Positions 19,139 through 30,098 of a DNA stretch of 64,000 nt are shown one piece after another (position 1 is the first letter of the stretch; each line of letters begins with the position of its first letter). The stretch comes from Coturnix japonica (lineage: Eukaryota > Chordata > Aves > Galliformes > Phasianidae). The position numbers and the translations under genes were made by a program. Location: positions 1,688,057 through 1,752,056 of the forward strand of contig NC_029527.1 in assembly GCF_001577835.2 (NCBI RefSeq). Reading direction: 5' to 3'. A model generated the notes under the pieces. That model was not told where the DNA came from, did no database searches, and was given only the letters and a program-made list of their open reading frames with translations.

Positions 19139-22100
19139 GCTATCAAGGCTTTTGAGAAAGAACCACATTCTTTAGGGAGCATGGAGAACATGAGGCAGTT
19201 TTGTTTGACAGCGCTGCAAAATAGTTCTATTTCTAACTGCTGTGTACCACAGGAGCAGGTGGTAAGAAAAGATGGGTTTTTTTTGGAGGCTTATGTTTGA
19301 AACATAGCACTCAGAAGAGTCCCAGAGCTGGCAAAGCACGGGGCACATTACTGATGCTGCATGTTATATGCAATCCATAATGGATATTTTCTATTATATG
19401 ACTTAAGTACAATTGAAAAATGCCACAGGAGGTCAGCACAGCTGCCAGCAGCACTAAGTGCTGGATGCAGGACCTTGAGCATCCATGCACAGCGCTCGGC
19501 TTTTTGCTCACAGGTTATTCTGACTGTTAGCCATGCTCAAGCCTGGCAAGTTTGACTAGTTTGGGAAGTGCTTTGCAAACAGAGCTGCCCATTTCCAGGT
19601 AACAAAGCTCAGCAGGACCTCGCCACTGAGAACTCATAACCTCCTCACTCCCCTGCAGCACATCCCCATAGCTGTGAGCAGGGGCAGCTCAGTGCATCAC
19701 ATCCCCCATACAACCAGCCTTGGTGAACCCTTAACGACTGATGGATTTTATACTGAGCAAGAAAGAGCCAGCCAGGAGTGCCAAACTAGAGCTTTACAGG
19801 CACGAGTGTCCCATGTGTGTCAGTTACACGCTGCTGGTGCTGCCCTCATTGCTGCAGTGCAAGAGATCACAAAGCTTCCCAGGACGCCGGGTTGGCACTC
19901 AGTGCCAGATCAGTGCTGGGGGTATCGTGTGACACCTCAGCACTGGATTCCTTGTATCAGATGGCAGCCTTTGCCCTTGCTTTCCTCTTCAGGAGGAATC
20001 CCGTGTGACAACACACAGCGCATCTGACCCCTAGAGAAAACTGCTTTTGATGGGGATATGTTTTCTGGATTTCTAGCCACTGCTCTCCACCCACTGGGGA
20101 TAAACAGGAACAAAGCCAGGGCACCAACCCCAGCCTCCTGCCTTGCACTGCATGCAGCTGGCACAAGGGCAGGGAGGAGGAAGAGGAAGGAACAGCGTCC
20201 TGCATGGCTCCCTGAGCAGCTGCACACCAACCCAACCCCCTCCCAGCCAGGCCAGAAGCCTCTGAACCCGCTCACAGCTCTGGGCTCCCAGCCTGCAGGA
20301 GGAGGGAGCTCCTGCAGCTTAATGACACACTGTGAGTAAAGCCACTTCCTTCCAACTCAGAACCATCCCTATTCATTTCTCTCGCTGCCGCCCAACTCCC
20401 ATGCAGGCACAGAGGAGCAGGCAGGCCACCTCCCTCACCCTCTCTGCTTTTAGCAGGAAGGAGCACCCGCTGCTGTGGCTCTTGCTCGGGCAGCACTTGC
20501 ACTTTCTGCACTGGGGTAAGGTTTTATTCGCTGCTTCCTCCTTTGCAGGTCTGTTAATTCCTCCGTGCTGCTGCTTGGTGCATCAGGATCTGCAGCCCAG
20601 CAGCTGAGTGCCCCATAGGCACAGGCTCTGTGCTCTACCCCCATCTAAAAGCAGCCCCCGTGCATTGAATACAAGCCATACTGATTTCATAGCACATCTT
20701 ACTGAAAGCGATGCACAATCAAACCCAAGGCCAAGAGAACACCTGCACTTAAGAACAGAACTGAAACAATTAGCACTAATTGTTTCCCAGTCCTCGATGA
20801 GTGACAGTGCCTTAATTCTTTCCTGAACGCTTTGTTACTCGTTCCATTATTGTACCTGGGATTGATGCCTCACTCTGATGGGATTATAATCATTAAGGCT
20901 GTCCTACTTCTCCTGATTATTAGCGCTCTTCCAGACTCCTTAAATCACTGCAGTAGTTCAAGAGCTTTCTGGAAAAACACACCCATGTAGACCCCCCCAC
21001 TCACAGGCCAGACAGAGCTTCAAGCTGAGCCACACACAGAGCAGAGGTGTGAGCCAGCAGCTCCAAAGCACACAGTGATGTTCCATCCCTCCTATTGACA
21101 GAGATTATAAAGACATCTGAGATCTGACACCTCCTCAAGCTCCTTTCCCCCCCCAGCCAGGCGCTTTCTGTGCCTTCCAGCTTGTTTTTTCTACTTTCAG
21201 TTTCTACTTTTTCTCCCGTCCCCTCCGTACACCTTTCCTGCATTACGCTGTAAATGCAAAGCAGAACAGATGCTTCCATTTCCCTTCCAGGCCAGGTTAC
21301 TCAGTTGACTCGCTTTCAACACTTGCTTACAGACAAACATCACAAAGGGAGGTTCCCAAAGTGTTTTTTTCCCCAGCCAGCTCGAGCCCTCACAGTCAGA
21401 ATCTAAAGCTGCAACGTGCACAAGCAGAACCCTCCATCCAAACGCTGTTTTCCAAACACCAAACCCAACCAGATCCTCCTGGGCTCCCACAAGCTCCCTT
21501 GGCTCCTGCCAGGCTCCCTGCTGTGCCACCCTCCTCAATGTTCCAGCGGTTATGGGATGGATGCTGCTCCAGCACCCAGGGAAGAAGTTCACTGCAGCAT
21601 TTCTCCTCTGGTCCATAGCAGGACACCTTCCCACCCTGCCCCATGCCAGGTCTATAGGGCAGGAAGCATTTAACTTGAGGGTGCACAGCTCCATCACCCC
21701 TCCATGTGCCTGTTGCTTTACTCCCACTGACCCCTCTTCGTTACGAGCACACACCACAGCACTTCCCTTATGCAATACCGAGTCCCAAGATTACTCCACA
21801 CAAAATGAGATTAGGGCTTAATATTGAGGTAATTATAGTAGATCTGTGGATTTCCAGTCATGCGTGTGACCTGCGGGACGCTCAGCATTTGGACCAGCTT
21901 TCTGCTCAGCATCCCCCACCCCAGGTGCCCACCAGCTCCACAGGCACCTAAAATAAAGGGCAGGAAAAGCTCAGCTCCAAGCTTATCTACCCAGTTTCGA
22001 GCTTGGGCATTCCTTGCTTTGCAATCTTTGTGCTCAGCAGCACATCTGATAAGAGTTTTCTTCTGTGATTTCACCTGCATGGTCCTGGAGCTCCAAAGAA

Positions 22101-24047
22101 ATCCCTGCCTATGGGAGCATTCTGTGGGGCTCAGCTGAAGGTTCAGCTCTAGGCACCTCCTGCCTTATCTCTGCTCACCCTCATTAGCCTCTCATCTACT
22201 TCCACTGGCATTGTGTACCCCCATCCCCTTTTCACACACAGCAATCAGGGCATCAGTGTGCTGTGACCTGTGAGCCATGCCGCCATCCTGTTTTCTTATT
22301 GACTCCTCTTCCCGGAGCTCCTCAATTGATCACTGCCAAACATTAAACTTGCATTTCCACTGAACTGATGACAAACTCTTCCTCGTAAGCGGCAATAATT
22401 AACTCTCACCCCACCAATTAAGATTATTTCTTCCCTCTGATTTGCATTTACCTGGAGTGAAACGCATTTGTATCCAAAAGCTTGGCCTGCAGTTCCTCCT
22501 CCTCACTTTTGGTCCTTCCTCTTCCCTCAATACCCACCTTCAGCCCTCACCAGATCCTCTGGTTGCACTGAGCAGATCCCCACATCTCCCCTCTGGATGC
22601 ATTCAAACACCTGGCTACATTCACACATTTCCTTTGCAAAAGCCACACTGACTTCACCCCCTATAAGTTATCGGTCTCTTTCCATTTTATTTTTCCATTA
22701 AAATAAAAAATAGGCATTGAACTCTGTGACCTCCTCTTGAACTATTTTAAGGACTGATACCACACAAGCCATCTTCAGTTTCTCTGCCCTCATGCCGTTA
22801 AGCAAGAAGTCACATAGCAGAGCCACCAATGCAGCTGCTGGATTGCCAAGTTCCTTTGGAAACCCTCGTGCACGTACCATCCATGGAGCCTTGGCACCCT
22901 GTAACGATATTTATCACTTTTCTCTAAAATAACCTCATTGCTGACAGTGCTTCAAGCAGAGACAGATCATCCAACGAGGGCTGTTCTGGCAGAGGAACCT
23001 CTTTGGACTCCACAGTAAGCAGAGAGGATGCATGTAAGTCCGTTCATTTCCCTCTGATGGCTTTAGCATCAAATATTTCTATCACCTTCTGACCTTCCAG
23101 ACTCCAGAAAGCTTCTTGCTTCCGAAGGGCTTGGAAAACAACATATTCTTTTGCTATCAGAATGATGTTGCTGAACACCTTTTCTGGCCGGTCCTCATGC
23201 TTTTCATTTGAAGGTGAGAGCTCACGCCCTCATTCACTTTTCAGCTCAACTTCATGACTTGAACTGTATCCCTACCAGTTACCTTATCCCAAACTACACG
23301 CTCATTCTCCTCTGTCAGTGTTCCACAGTGTAATTTAAACTCTTCCCAGCAACGTGTTCGATCTAAAGTGCAGAAGCCAAGCTCTGCTGTGGTTTACATG
23401 GAAGGCAGCCTTCCCCAATAGCTTTTGGACTGAGCCGAGGCACTCTGTCACCTCCTGACACAGCTCTCTCATCTCACACAGCTTTGGCAGGGCAGACAGG
23501 TGAAGAACTAAGAGCCTTCAGGTATAAAACACACAGCAGACGGAACTTTAGGAAAGAGCTCAAGCATTCCAAACCCCTGCCACAAGCAAAGACCATAAAA
23601 TCCTTTACCTTCCCTAAAAGTAGAGAAGGTGAGGAGGAGGAATCGCGTTGCATAGAGCACAGGAGGACCCGCTCCACACTGCCAGCTCCAGCTGAGACAG
23701 AGGGCTGCAAAGCACCGCTGCCTTACTGAGCAAATAGACCACAGGCTGTCCTGTATCTAATCAACAACAGCAAAAAATAAACAACAAAACCCAAACGTTA
23801 GAGCTGGAGGAAAGAGAAACCCACATGTTGTGGGAGCACAGCCCAATTCTATGCAGTGACACCAGGCACATCAGTGGCACTGTCTGCTCCTTCCCGCAGC
23901 CCGTGCCCATGGCTGGTCAGAGAAGAGCAAATCCTCCCCTAATGTGATTCAGATACCTTAAGGAGAAGCCGTTCTAAGGATATCTCTGTTATTCCACCTC
24001 CTCTTTGCATCCTTTCTAAGTAAAAACACAGAGACAAGAAAAGGACG

Positions 24048-24071
24048 GAAGAGAGAGAGAGAGAGAGAGGA
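24048..24071. repeat. (GA)n microsatellite
   Basis: About ten GA units in a row within RHOA intron 1. Confidence 0.85.
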
Positions 24072-25261
24072 CGGGCAGATGTGAGCTGCTCTCCCACTTC
24101 CCCTGTACTTTAAGAACCCTCCCCACGCAGCTCAGAGCAGGCAGAGAATAGATCTCACCAAGGTCACAAGGACCCGGACACCTGGCACTGCTGCCGAGCA
24201 GCAAGTCAGGGTAACAGCACCCATGGCCTGAACACAGCTCTCCATCAGTGTTCATTGGGGAGTAACACACGAGCTGTCCCAGGCTTCAATAGCAAAGGTG
24301 AGGGAGGGCTTGGTTGGGGAATGCAGCACCGCAGCCAGGAAAGAGCAGGAGGGAATGGTGGTAAAGCAGCAACCGTGGCAGGACAGCACAGAGAAACAGG
24401 GTAAAGCAGAACCAACGGGGCAAAGAAAGAACAAAGCAGTGAAAAGACCGAGGAAAAGCATTTCTAAAACCCTTCCAAACCACCCGACTGTTTCCATTTG
24501 GAATGTGCTTATCTGAAGGGCCATCTCCAGCCCTACATCCTGATGGCAGCTGAGACCACAGAGGATGTTTTTACCGTCAGTTCCTGGCTCAGGGAACTCC
24601 CCGCCTCCAGCAGTTGCTGTGGCACGAAGCCAGGGCAGGGAGCTCCGGGGGACGGCCCTGAACTCAGCTCCTCAGCCCTGAGCATTTCATCCTGGTGTTA
24701 AACGAGACAAATTGCCCATTAAAAAATAATTCACGTCAAGCATTTGCGCTGGATACTCTTTTAAAGCATTCCGGGGAGCTAATTAAAATGAAATCAGGCT
24801 AATGGCCGTTTCTTTTTTTCTTTCTTAAGCTTTGGTTCAACGCGGAGCTGGGAGCATTCAGCTTATCTAGAACACAAGCAGAGCCGTGTGGCTGCAGGCC
24901 CAGGTGGGAGGAGGACACGGGGATGGGCTGGGGGTGCCATCCATAGAGAGCTTTGGTGGATGGGATTCTCAAGGAGGGGTAGAGCTCGTATTGCCCTACT
25001 ATAGGAAACACAGGACTAAAGCCCTTGGTGTTGCAGCCCGCTGGGTGGAGTTACAGGGAACAGTTAGAAGGAGCCAAACTACTTTTGGACATTACTCAGA
25101 TAAGAGGTGACAGAACCGTGGTTTTAAACTCCCAGAAGGATGGAAAACAAGGGGAAATTCATCCCTCAGAGGGCAGCACTCTGCTCACAGCTGTGGGTGC
25201 CATGGCTGGAGCTGCCCCAGGCCATGGTGGGGAGCTGAGCTGGGGGCAGCAGCTCACAGCA

Positions 25262-25440
25262 TCACAGAATGACCCGGGTTGGAAGGACCTCAAGGATCAT
25301 GTAGTTCCAACCCCCTGCCTGGCAGGGCCACCAAACATACACCTTTACTACATCAGGTTGCCCAGGGCCCCGTCCAACCTGGCCTTGAACACCTCCAAGG
25401 ACGGGGCATCCACAACCTCCCTGTGCAGCTCAATGCAGGT
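25262..25440 (-). mobile_element. CR1 LINE 3' fragment
   Basis: The plus strand reads CACAGAATGACCCGGGTTGG, then CCAACCCCCTGCCTGGCAGG and CCTTGAACACCTCCAAGGAC, the complement of a CR1 tail. The 200 bp to its left (25040-25240) may be a more diverged repeat, but I cannot place it. Confidence 0.85.
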
Positions 25441-25463
25441 GCTGTGCTGTGTGATGGCTGTGT

Positions 25464-25494
25464 CCCCCCATACACCCCATACACCCCATACATG
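25464..25494. repeat. (CCCCATACA)n short tandem repeat
   Basis: Three units of a nine-base repeat directly beside the CR1 fragment at the edge of the RHOA CpG island. Confidence 0.75.
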
Positions 25495-25737
25495 ATCCCC
25501 CATCCCAGCTGTAGGCCCGGCCCATCCCGGCTCCTCCCGCTCGCCCCGCCCGCTCCCGGTCCCGCCCCCTCTCGCTCTGGCGGCGCCGCGCGGTGACGTC
25601 ACACGGCGGGCTGCCATCACGGTGCCGCCCCGCCGCCCGCTCCCGTGGCGGAGCCGCCCGACCCCGCTCCTGTCCCGGCCCGGCCGTTCCCCGCCTTTAA
25701 ACCCGCCGTGCCCCCTCACGGCGCCTCGTCTCACGGC

Positions 25738-25759
25738 TACACACACACACACACACACC
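25738..25759. repeat. (AC)n microsatellite
   Basis: About ten AC units inside the CpG island. Confidence 0.9.
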
Positions 25760-26251
25760 GCCCTCCGCTCCGCTCCCCTCCCCCGCCGCAGCCCGGAAAG
25801 GCCCCGTTACCGACCCCGGAAACTTCGGTGCACTCCGCCGAGCGGCGCCTCGCCCCCGGCCCTTTGTGCGAGCGGAGCGGCCCCAACGCGGCGGCGGAGA
25901 GCGGGGCCCGGCTCCGACAGCTCGGCCGCCCCCGCCCCGCCAAAGGCCGCGCGGGCTCCCGTCGGTCGGGCGAGCCCCACCCGAGAGCCACAACAGCGCC
26001 CAGCTCGGGGAGAGAACCGGGAGAGCGGCCCCAGAGCGGCTGAGAACCCGGTACCGATACCTGCGGCCTCCGCTGGCTGCGAGTCCCGCCGCTTCCTGAT
26101 CCACAGGCCCGAGCTCGAGCGGCGGCGAACGGAAACGGGCGGGGCGGGGGCGTGCGCGCTCACCGGGCCCGGCGCGACGCGGCACCGCGCTGCTCAACCG
26201 GCCCCGCCCCGACCGGAGCGCGCCCCCGAGCGCGTGCCCGCCAACAAACAA

Positions 26252-26301
26252 CCAATGGCAGCGCGAGGCCGCGGGGAACGCCGGGAAATGCCGCTATAAA
26301 A
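26252..26301 (+). promoter_or_regulatory. CCAAT and TATA boxes facing away from RHOA
   Basis: CCAAT at 26252-26256 and TATAAAA at 26295-26301 on the plus strand, spaced like a classic TATA promoter. They would start a transcript near 26325-26330. An NRF1-like GCGCATGCG follows at 26338. Transcription would run into, and antisense to, the left PHF7-like copy. In human the gene head-to-head with RHOA is TCTA, whose protein I do not find here. Confidence 0.45.
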
Positions 26302-26673
26302 GCACGGGTGCTATTTACGCCTCGCGGAGTGCGGGTCCGCGCATGCGTGGTGCGGGGCCGAGCTGGGCCTACCCGTAATGGTGGCAGTCGGCGGAGCTCG
26401 AGCAGGCGACACCGAGCGGAGCGTGCAGCTGTGCTGCTGTTACCGACAGCACAGCACACACTGTGCCTCTACCAACACTGCCCATCTCCCGGGCAGCGCT
26501 CTGCTGTCTGCTTCAGCCTTCCCCATGAGCAGGGCCGGTGCTTCCTGCCAGGCCTTGAGCCATCTGTGCGGCAGCGCCTGGAGCAGCCCCGGCCTTTACA
26601 CTGCACGGTACTATTGACACTGCGCAGTGATGGATAACAGAGCCAAACGAGACACAGAAATAGGGTGGGGAAG

Positions 26674-26679
26674 TTTATT
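26674..26679 (-). terminator. Poly(A) signal of the left PHF7-like copy
   Basis: AATAAA on the minus strand, the counterpart of AATAAA at 32762-32767 in the right arm. It is followed by the shared AT-rich block. Confidence 0.55.
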
Positions 26680-26689
26680 AGGAGAGATA

Positions 26690-26812
26690 ATAAATATATA
26701 TATAAAAATAACATATAAATAAATAATATTATATAAGACTATATAATATAATAAATAAAATATATTTATATATATAAATAATAATATAACAAATAAATAT
26801 TATAATAATACA
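26690..26812. repeat. AT-rich low-complexity block (left arm)
   Basis: About 120 bp of TATA/ATAA-type sequence in the 3' region of the left PHF7-like copy. The right arm has a shorter counterpart at about 32666-32762; the two differ mostly in repeat-unit number. Confidence 0.85.
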
Positions 26813-26829
26813 TGGTGCCAGCATGTAGG

Positions 26830-27696
26830 CTGCACGCTGCTACTCCCATGGCATCAGCAGGGCCGGCTGTGTATGTGCCGGGCCCGACGTGGTACCCGGG
26901 AGCAGCTCTGCCGCTGGTCTGGCCCTCGCCGCTGGACCGGCTCGTGCGGCGTCTTCGGGGCCGGCTGTTACGGTCTCCGCAGCCGACGATCAAGAGGCGA
27001 GCGGCTCCTTGTCCGGGCCCGCGCTGGATGTCTGGCAATCAGCTCAGGCACCTGGGAACTGGGATCTGGCCCCGATGGTGCCTGGATGGTGCTGCTGGAG
27101 CTGCTGTCTTGGTGTCAAGATGCTCTGTGATGGCTGCACCCGTGCTGGCTGGTGGAGTTTGGGGCCAGCGTGTCCAAGTTGGTGCTGGGGGCTGTAGGAG
27201 AGACAGAAGGTGAATGGGACAGATCTCCAGCCACGGGGTGGGACAGGTTCCCATCCATCCTGGGCCAAAGGGACTTGAGCAATGCCTCTCCTGGCCCCAG
27301 CCCAGCAGCACGCGGCTGTTTGCCTCTTACCGGTGCCCTCTCCAGCACAGCTGTCGCACTCCCAGCTCATTGTGCCCTGACTCACGTTGGAGCAGCGCCG
27401 ATGTGTTCCTTGTGCAGCACAGGAGCTGCAGAGGAGCAGCTGCCAGGGCCTGTGGAAAGCAACGGGTTGTGGCCGTGAGGACAAAGTGCCCTGAGCCAGG
27501 GAGTGCCCGGCACAGCTCTTGGTGCTCAGTCTGTGCTCCCCAGCACGTGGTGAGGCTGCGATGCCACACAGAGGTAACTCACCCCACTTCCTCTGCCTGT
27601 TCCCGGCCCTGTGGGTAACGGCATTCGTTGGCATCACAGCACCTATGTCTTCCTCCAGAGATGCATAGGCATCGTTTTCCCTCCCACATTGGACTT
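26830..27696 (-). pseudogene. PHF7-like last three exons, inverted partial copy
   Basis: Exons, read on the minus strand: 27583-27696, 27331-27449, and a last exon starting at 27191. The first two are open and in phase with each other. They encode CCDANECRYPQGREQAEEVG followed by PWQLLLCSSCAAQGTHRRC and WECDSCAGEGT, the second zinc-binding module of PHF7/G2E3 proteins. The last exon starts normally (APSTNLDTLAPNSTSQHG) but loses frame after about 25 codons relative to the right copy, so the basic Arg/Ser tail is lost. Its start segment (WEGKRCLCISGGRH) reads in a shifted frame compared with NDAYASLEE-like text in the alternative frame, which looks like a compensated double shift. No upstream exons are seen between the gap and 30 kb. 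Either they fell in the gap or the copy is 3'-only. Confidence 0.75.
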
Positions 27697-27855
27697 CTGA
27701 TGCAAAGAGAGAGAATGTGGTTAAAACTTGGCGACACCTAAGTAAGACTGACCCAGACTATCTCTGCTAATTCCAGCCAACCCATTTCCACCTTCTCCAG
27801 AAGCTGACTCCTACAATCATGGGAAGCAATAGGGCCATGCCTGCAGGGGCATGGC

Positions 27856-27955
27856 NNNNNNNNNNNNNNNNNNNNNNNNNNNNNNNNNNNNNNNNNNNNN
27901 NNNNNNNNNNNNNNNNNNNNNNNNNNNNNNNNNNNNNNNNNNNNNNNNNNNNNNN
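27856..27955. other. Assembly gap (100 N)
   Basis: Exactly 100 N, the conventional size for a gap of unknown length. It lies at the inner end of the left inverted arm, where palindromic sequence is hard to assemble. Open frames spanning it are meaningless. Confidence 1.
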
Positions 27956-29560
27956 TGGAGTGGTTTGAACAGAAACCCCAAAGCTGATCTGCAGCCTTCC
28001 TGCCCTGGCCAGCATCAGGGGCACAAAGCATGGCTTAATTCCAACCCTGAAGGAAAAAGGATTTCTTCACGTGATGCTGCTTGCTGGCTGCTGGTGGCAA
28101 AGTGTGGGCTGGGACATGTGGCAGTGTGCACGGCCGGGCAGGACGGGTTCTGAGTCAGAAGCTTCTGTGATGTTGCTAAATTCAGCTTTTCCTGCTATCC
28201 GCTAGGAGATGCTTTGGTGCAGCCTTTCTACCTTCAGAAATACAGCTCAGATCCAGTTCTTGTGAGCAGCACGTATTCATTCTTTAGGTCTCAGAAAAAC
28301 TGAGTGAGAAGTGCTGCCTCAGACTGGAAGGTATGTGACAGCAATTAAGCATCAAGGCAGCCTGCCTTCCCAGCCGGGACATGGTGCCTTATTTCCCTGT
28401 TATCTGGATGTCAGATGATTTCATTTGAAGTTCTAACGAGGCCCCAAACTGACGATCTGGGAATGCACAACGGCTTCGCGGTGGTTCTCACTCTGGTTTA
28501 TTGCATTGTTCCCAAGAAGTCAGATTGTTACCTGGCTGGGGCTAAGAGAGGAGGCAATACCTACCTAATGCCATATTGTACAGAATCTCTTTTCCCAGCC
28601 CCATGCAGTGCTTCAAATCCCATCCATCATTCCCCAAGCGCTAGAAGGCAGCACTCTTGCCTCCATCTCAGTAGATACACCAGGACCAGCTTGGTGTCAA
28701 AGGTTCGGATCTGGTCTGTGTTCATGGTAGCTCTCGTGCAGCAGTGCCTGGCTCCCAACAGCTCACTGGATCACTGATTCCAGGGAAGTAACAATCAGAT
28801 TTGCCAGCAAACTGTCTCTGACACACCAAGAATTCTCTTTTCCAGGGAAGGACTTAATGCAATGCTTTTCTGCTGTTTCTTTTTTAATATGTTTTTATTA
28901 TTTTCATTATTTTTATAGCACAAGAAGCAGAAGCTGCAGAAGGAAATACTTCAGAGGCATCACGTCTCCCCTCTCAGATGAGAGACGCAAAGGCTTCGTG
29001 GTTGAATGGGGGAAAGCTTTGCTTCTGTGTTTCTGAGCTTTGGCACAAGTCCCTGTGGGATCCACATCCCTGGGCCTCCCCAGCCTCTGCTCAGTGGTGT
29101 GCTTTGCAAAAGTAGGGCTGGTGCTGGAGTAAGCACAGAATAATGCAGAGGTGCTCAAGGCAGCAGTGCAGTCTGGATGCCACACTTACGGTGAATGGCT
29201 CCAAGTTGACTGCTGCCACCATGCACCTCTGTCATCACAGAGAGCCCATATCCTGGGGCTGAAAACCCACCACACTCATGGATGTGAGCTCCTCTCTGCA
29301 GCCCCTTCCCTGGAGCAACTCTGACCCAAAGAAGCAGAGCTCATCCAAAATTAACATGGGTGTTTTGCAGAAAAGCTTGAGGGAGTTCCTGAGGATTTTC
29401 AGTTTCCTGCTCTGTCAAACAAATGCAGGTTAAGACTGACCCCTAAAGGGCAGCGAGGACCTGTTAGATCTCAGAACAGCCTCATAAACTCCCAAAACCT
29501 TCCTAAACTGATTCACCTGCAGCTTTGAGCCACAATAAAAGTTGACTTGGAAATTAACCA
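27956..29560. other. Spacer between the inverted arms, no gene recognised
   Basis: Unique-looking sequence with no convincing exon. The 120-codon frame at 28415-28777 resembles no protein I know and has no coding signature beyond being open. An AT-rich patch lies at 28870-28920. Confidence 0.5.
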
Positions 29561-29755
29561 GCGTATATTCTAGTCTGCAATGTGTGTCAGCTTTAGCAGA
29601 CAATGTGCTGCCCGGGGAGCTGGGGGAGTCAGCGTCCATGGAGGTGCTCCAGAAGCGTAGGGATGTGGCCCTGAGGGATGTGGGCAGTGGGCAGCTGGGG
29701 GGTGGTCGGAGGGACTCGGTTATCATAGAGGACTTGGCCAACCATAGAGATTTGC
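29560..29755 (+). mobile_element. CR1 LINE fragment, old
   Basis: The plus strand contains GGAGGTGCTCCAGAAGCGTA, GATGTGGCCCTGAGGGATGT and ATCATAGAGGACTTGGCCAA-like phrases in CR1 order. It is strongly diverged. Confidence 0.65.
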
Positions 29756-30098
29756 CCCCTCACTGTGCGCTGGCTGCAAGAGCCACCGCCCTCCTGCTTG
29801 GGTGCCCTCAGCCCTGTGAGGTGTGATGGTTCCACAGGGGTGGCACAGAACAGCCATTGTGACTTGCAGGGTTTAGAGCAGAGCTGAGGCTGCGGGGCTC
29901 AGGCCCAGCTCAGTGCAACTTGTGAGGTGAGCAGGAGGAAGGGCTGCCTGAGGCTGCTGACAGAGGCCGGTTCCCCATCACTCGGGGGCCTGAGCTGCCA
30001 ACTCAGCCTCATCCCGATTCTCCCATAGGTTGGCACGCAGAGGACGAAGCCTTGTATTGCTGGGATAGACACTCTGCGAGTGCTCGCTGTTGAAGCGC

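Larger units (their letters stand above)
25500..26450 (-). promoter_or_regulatory. RHOA: CpG island, probable RHOA promoter and 5' untranslated exon
   Basis: A dense CpG block of about 0.9 kb lies upstream of RHOA on its strand, as expected for the distant non-coding first exon. Two plausible minus-strand donors are seen: CCCG|GTGAGC at 26164/26163 and GCAG|GTATCG at about 26061. Which is used, and the exact start site, needs transcript data. An (AC)n repeat interrupts the island at 25738-25758. Confidence 0.65.
26565..27852 (-). repeat. Left arm of a 1.3-kb imperfect inverted duplication
   Basis: The reverse complement of this stretch matches 31624-32875, at roughly nine bases in ten by eye with many small indels. 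Matching landmarks include the AT-rich tail, the PHF7-like last exons and introns, and the phrase GATTGTAGGAGTCAGCTTC-like text at its inner end. The outer end matches sharply at TGTGCGGCAGCGCCTGG. The inner end falls within a few bases of the assembly gap. Confidence 0.92.

Noticed and set aside
26690-26812. AT-rich block as a centromere-like or origin element
   Set aside because: It recurs in the right arm at the same place after the PHF7-like stop codon, so it is a low-complexity part of that gene's 3' region.
27738-28153. Open frames spanning the N gap
   Set aside because: They depend on unknown bases and have no meaning.
28415-28777. 120-codon frame in the PHF7-like spacer
   Set aside because: No similarity I recognise, no splice or promoter context, and a composition like its surroundings.
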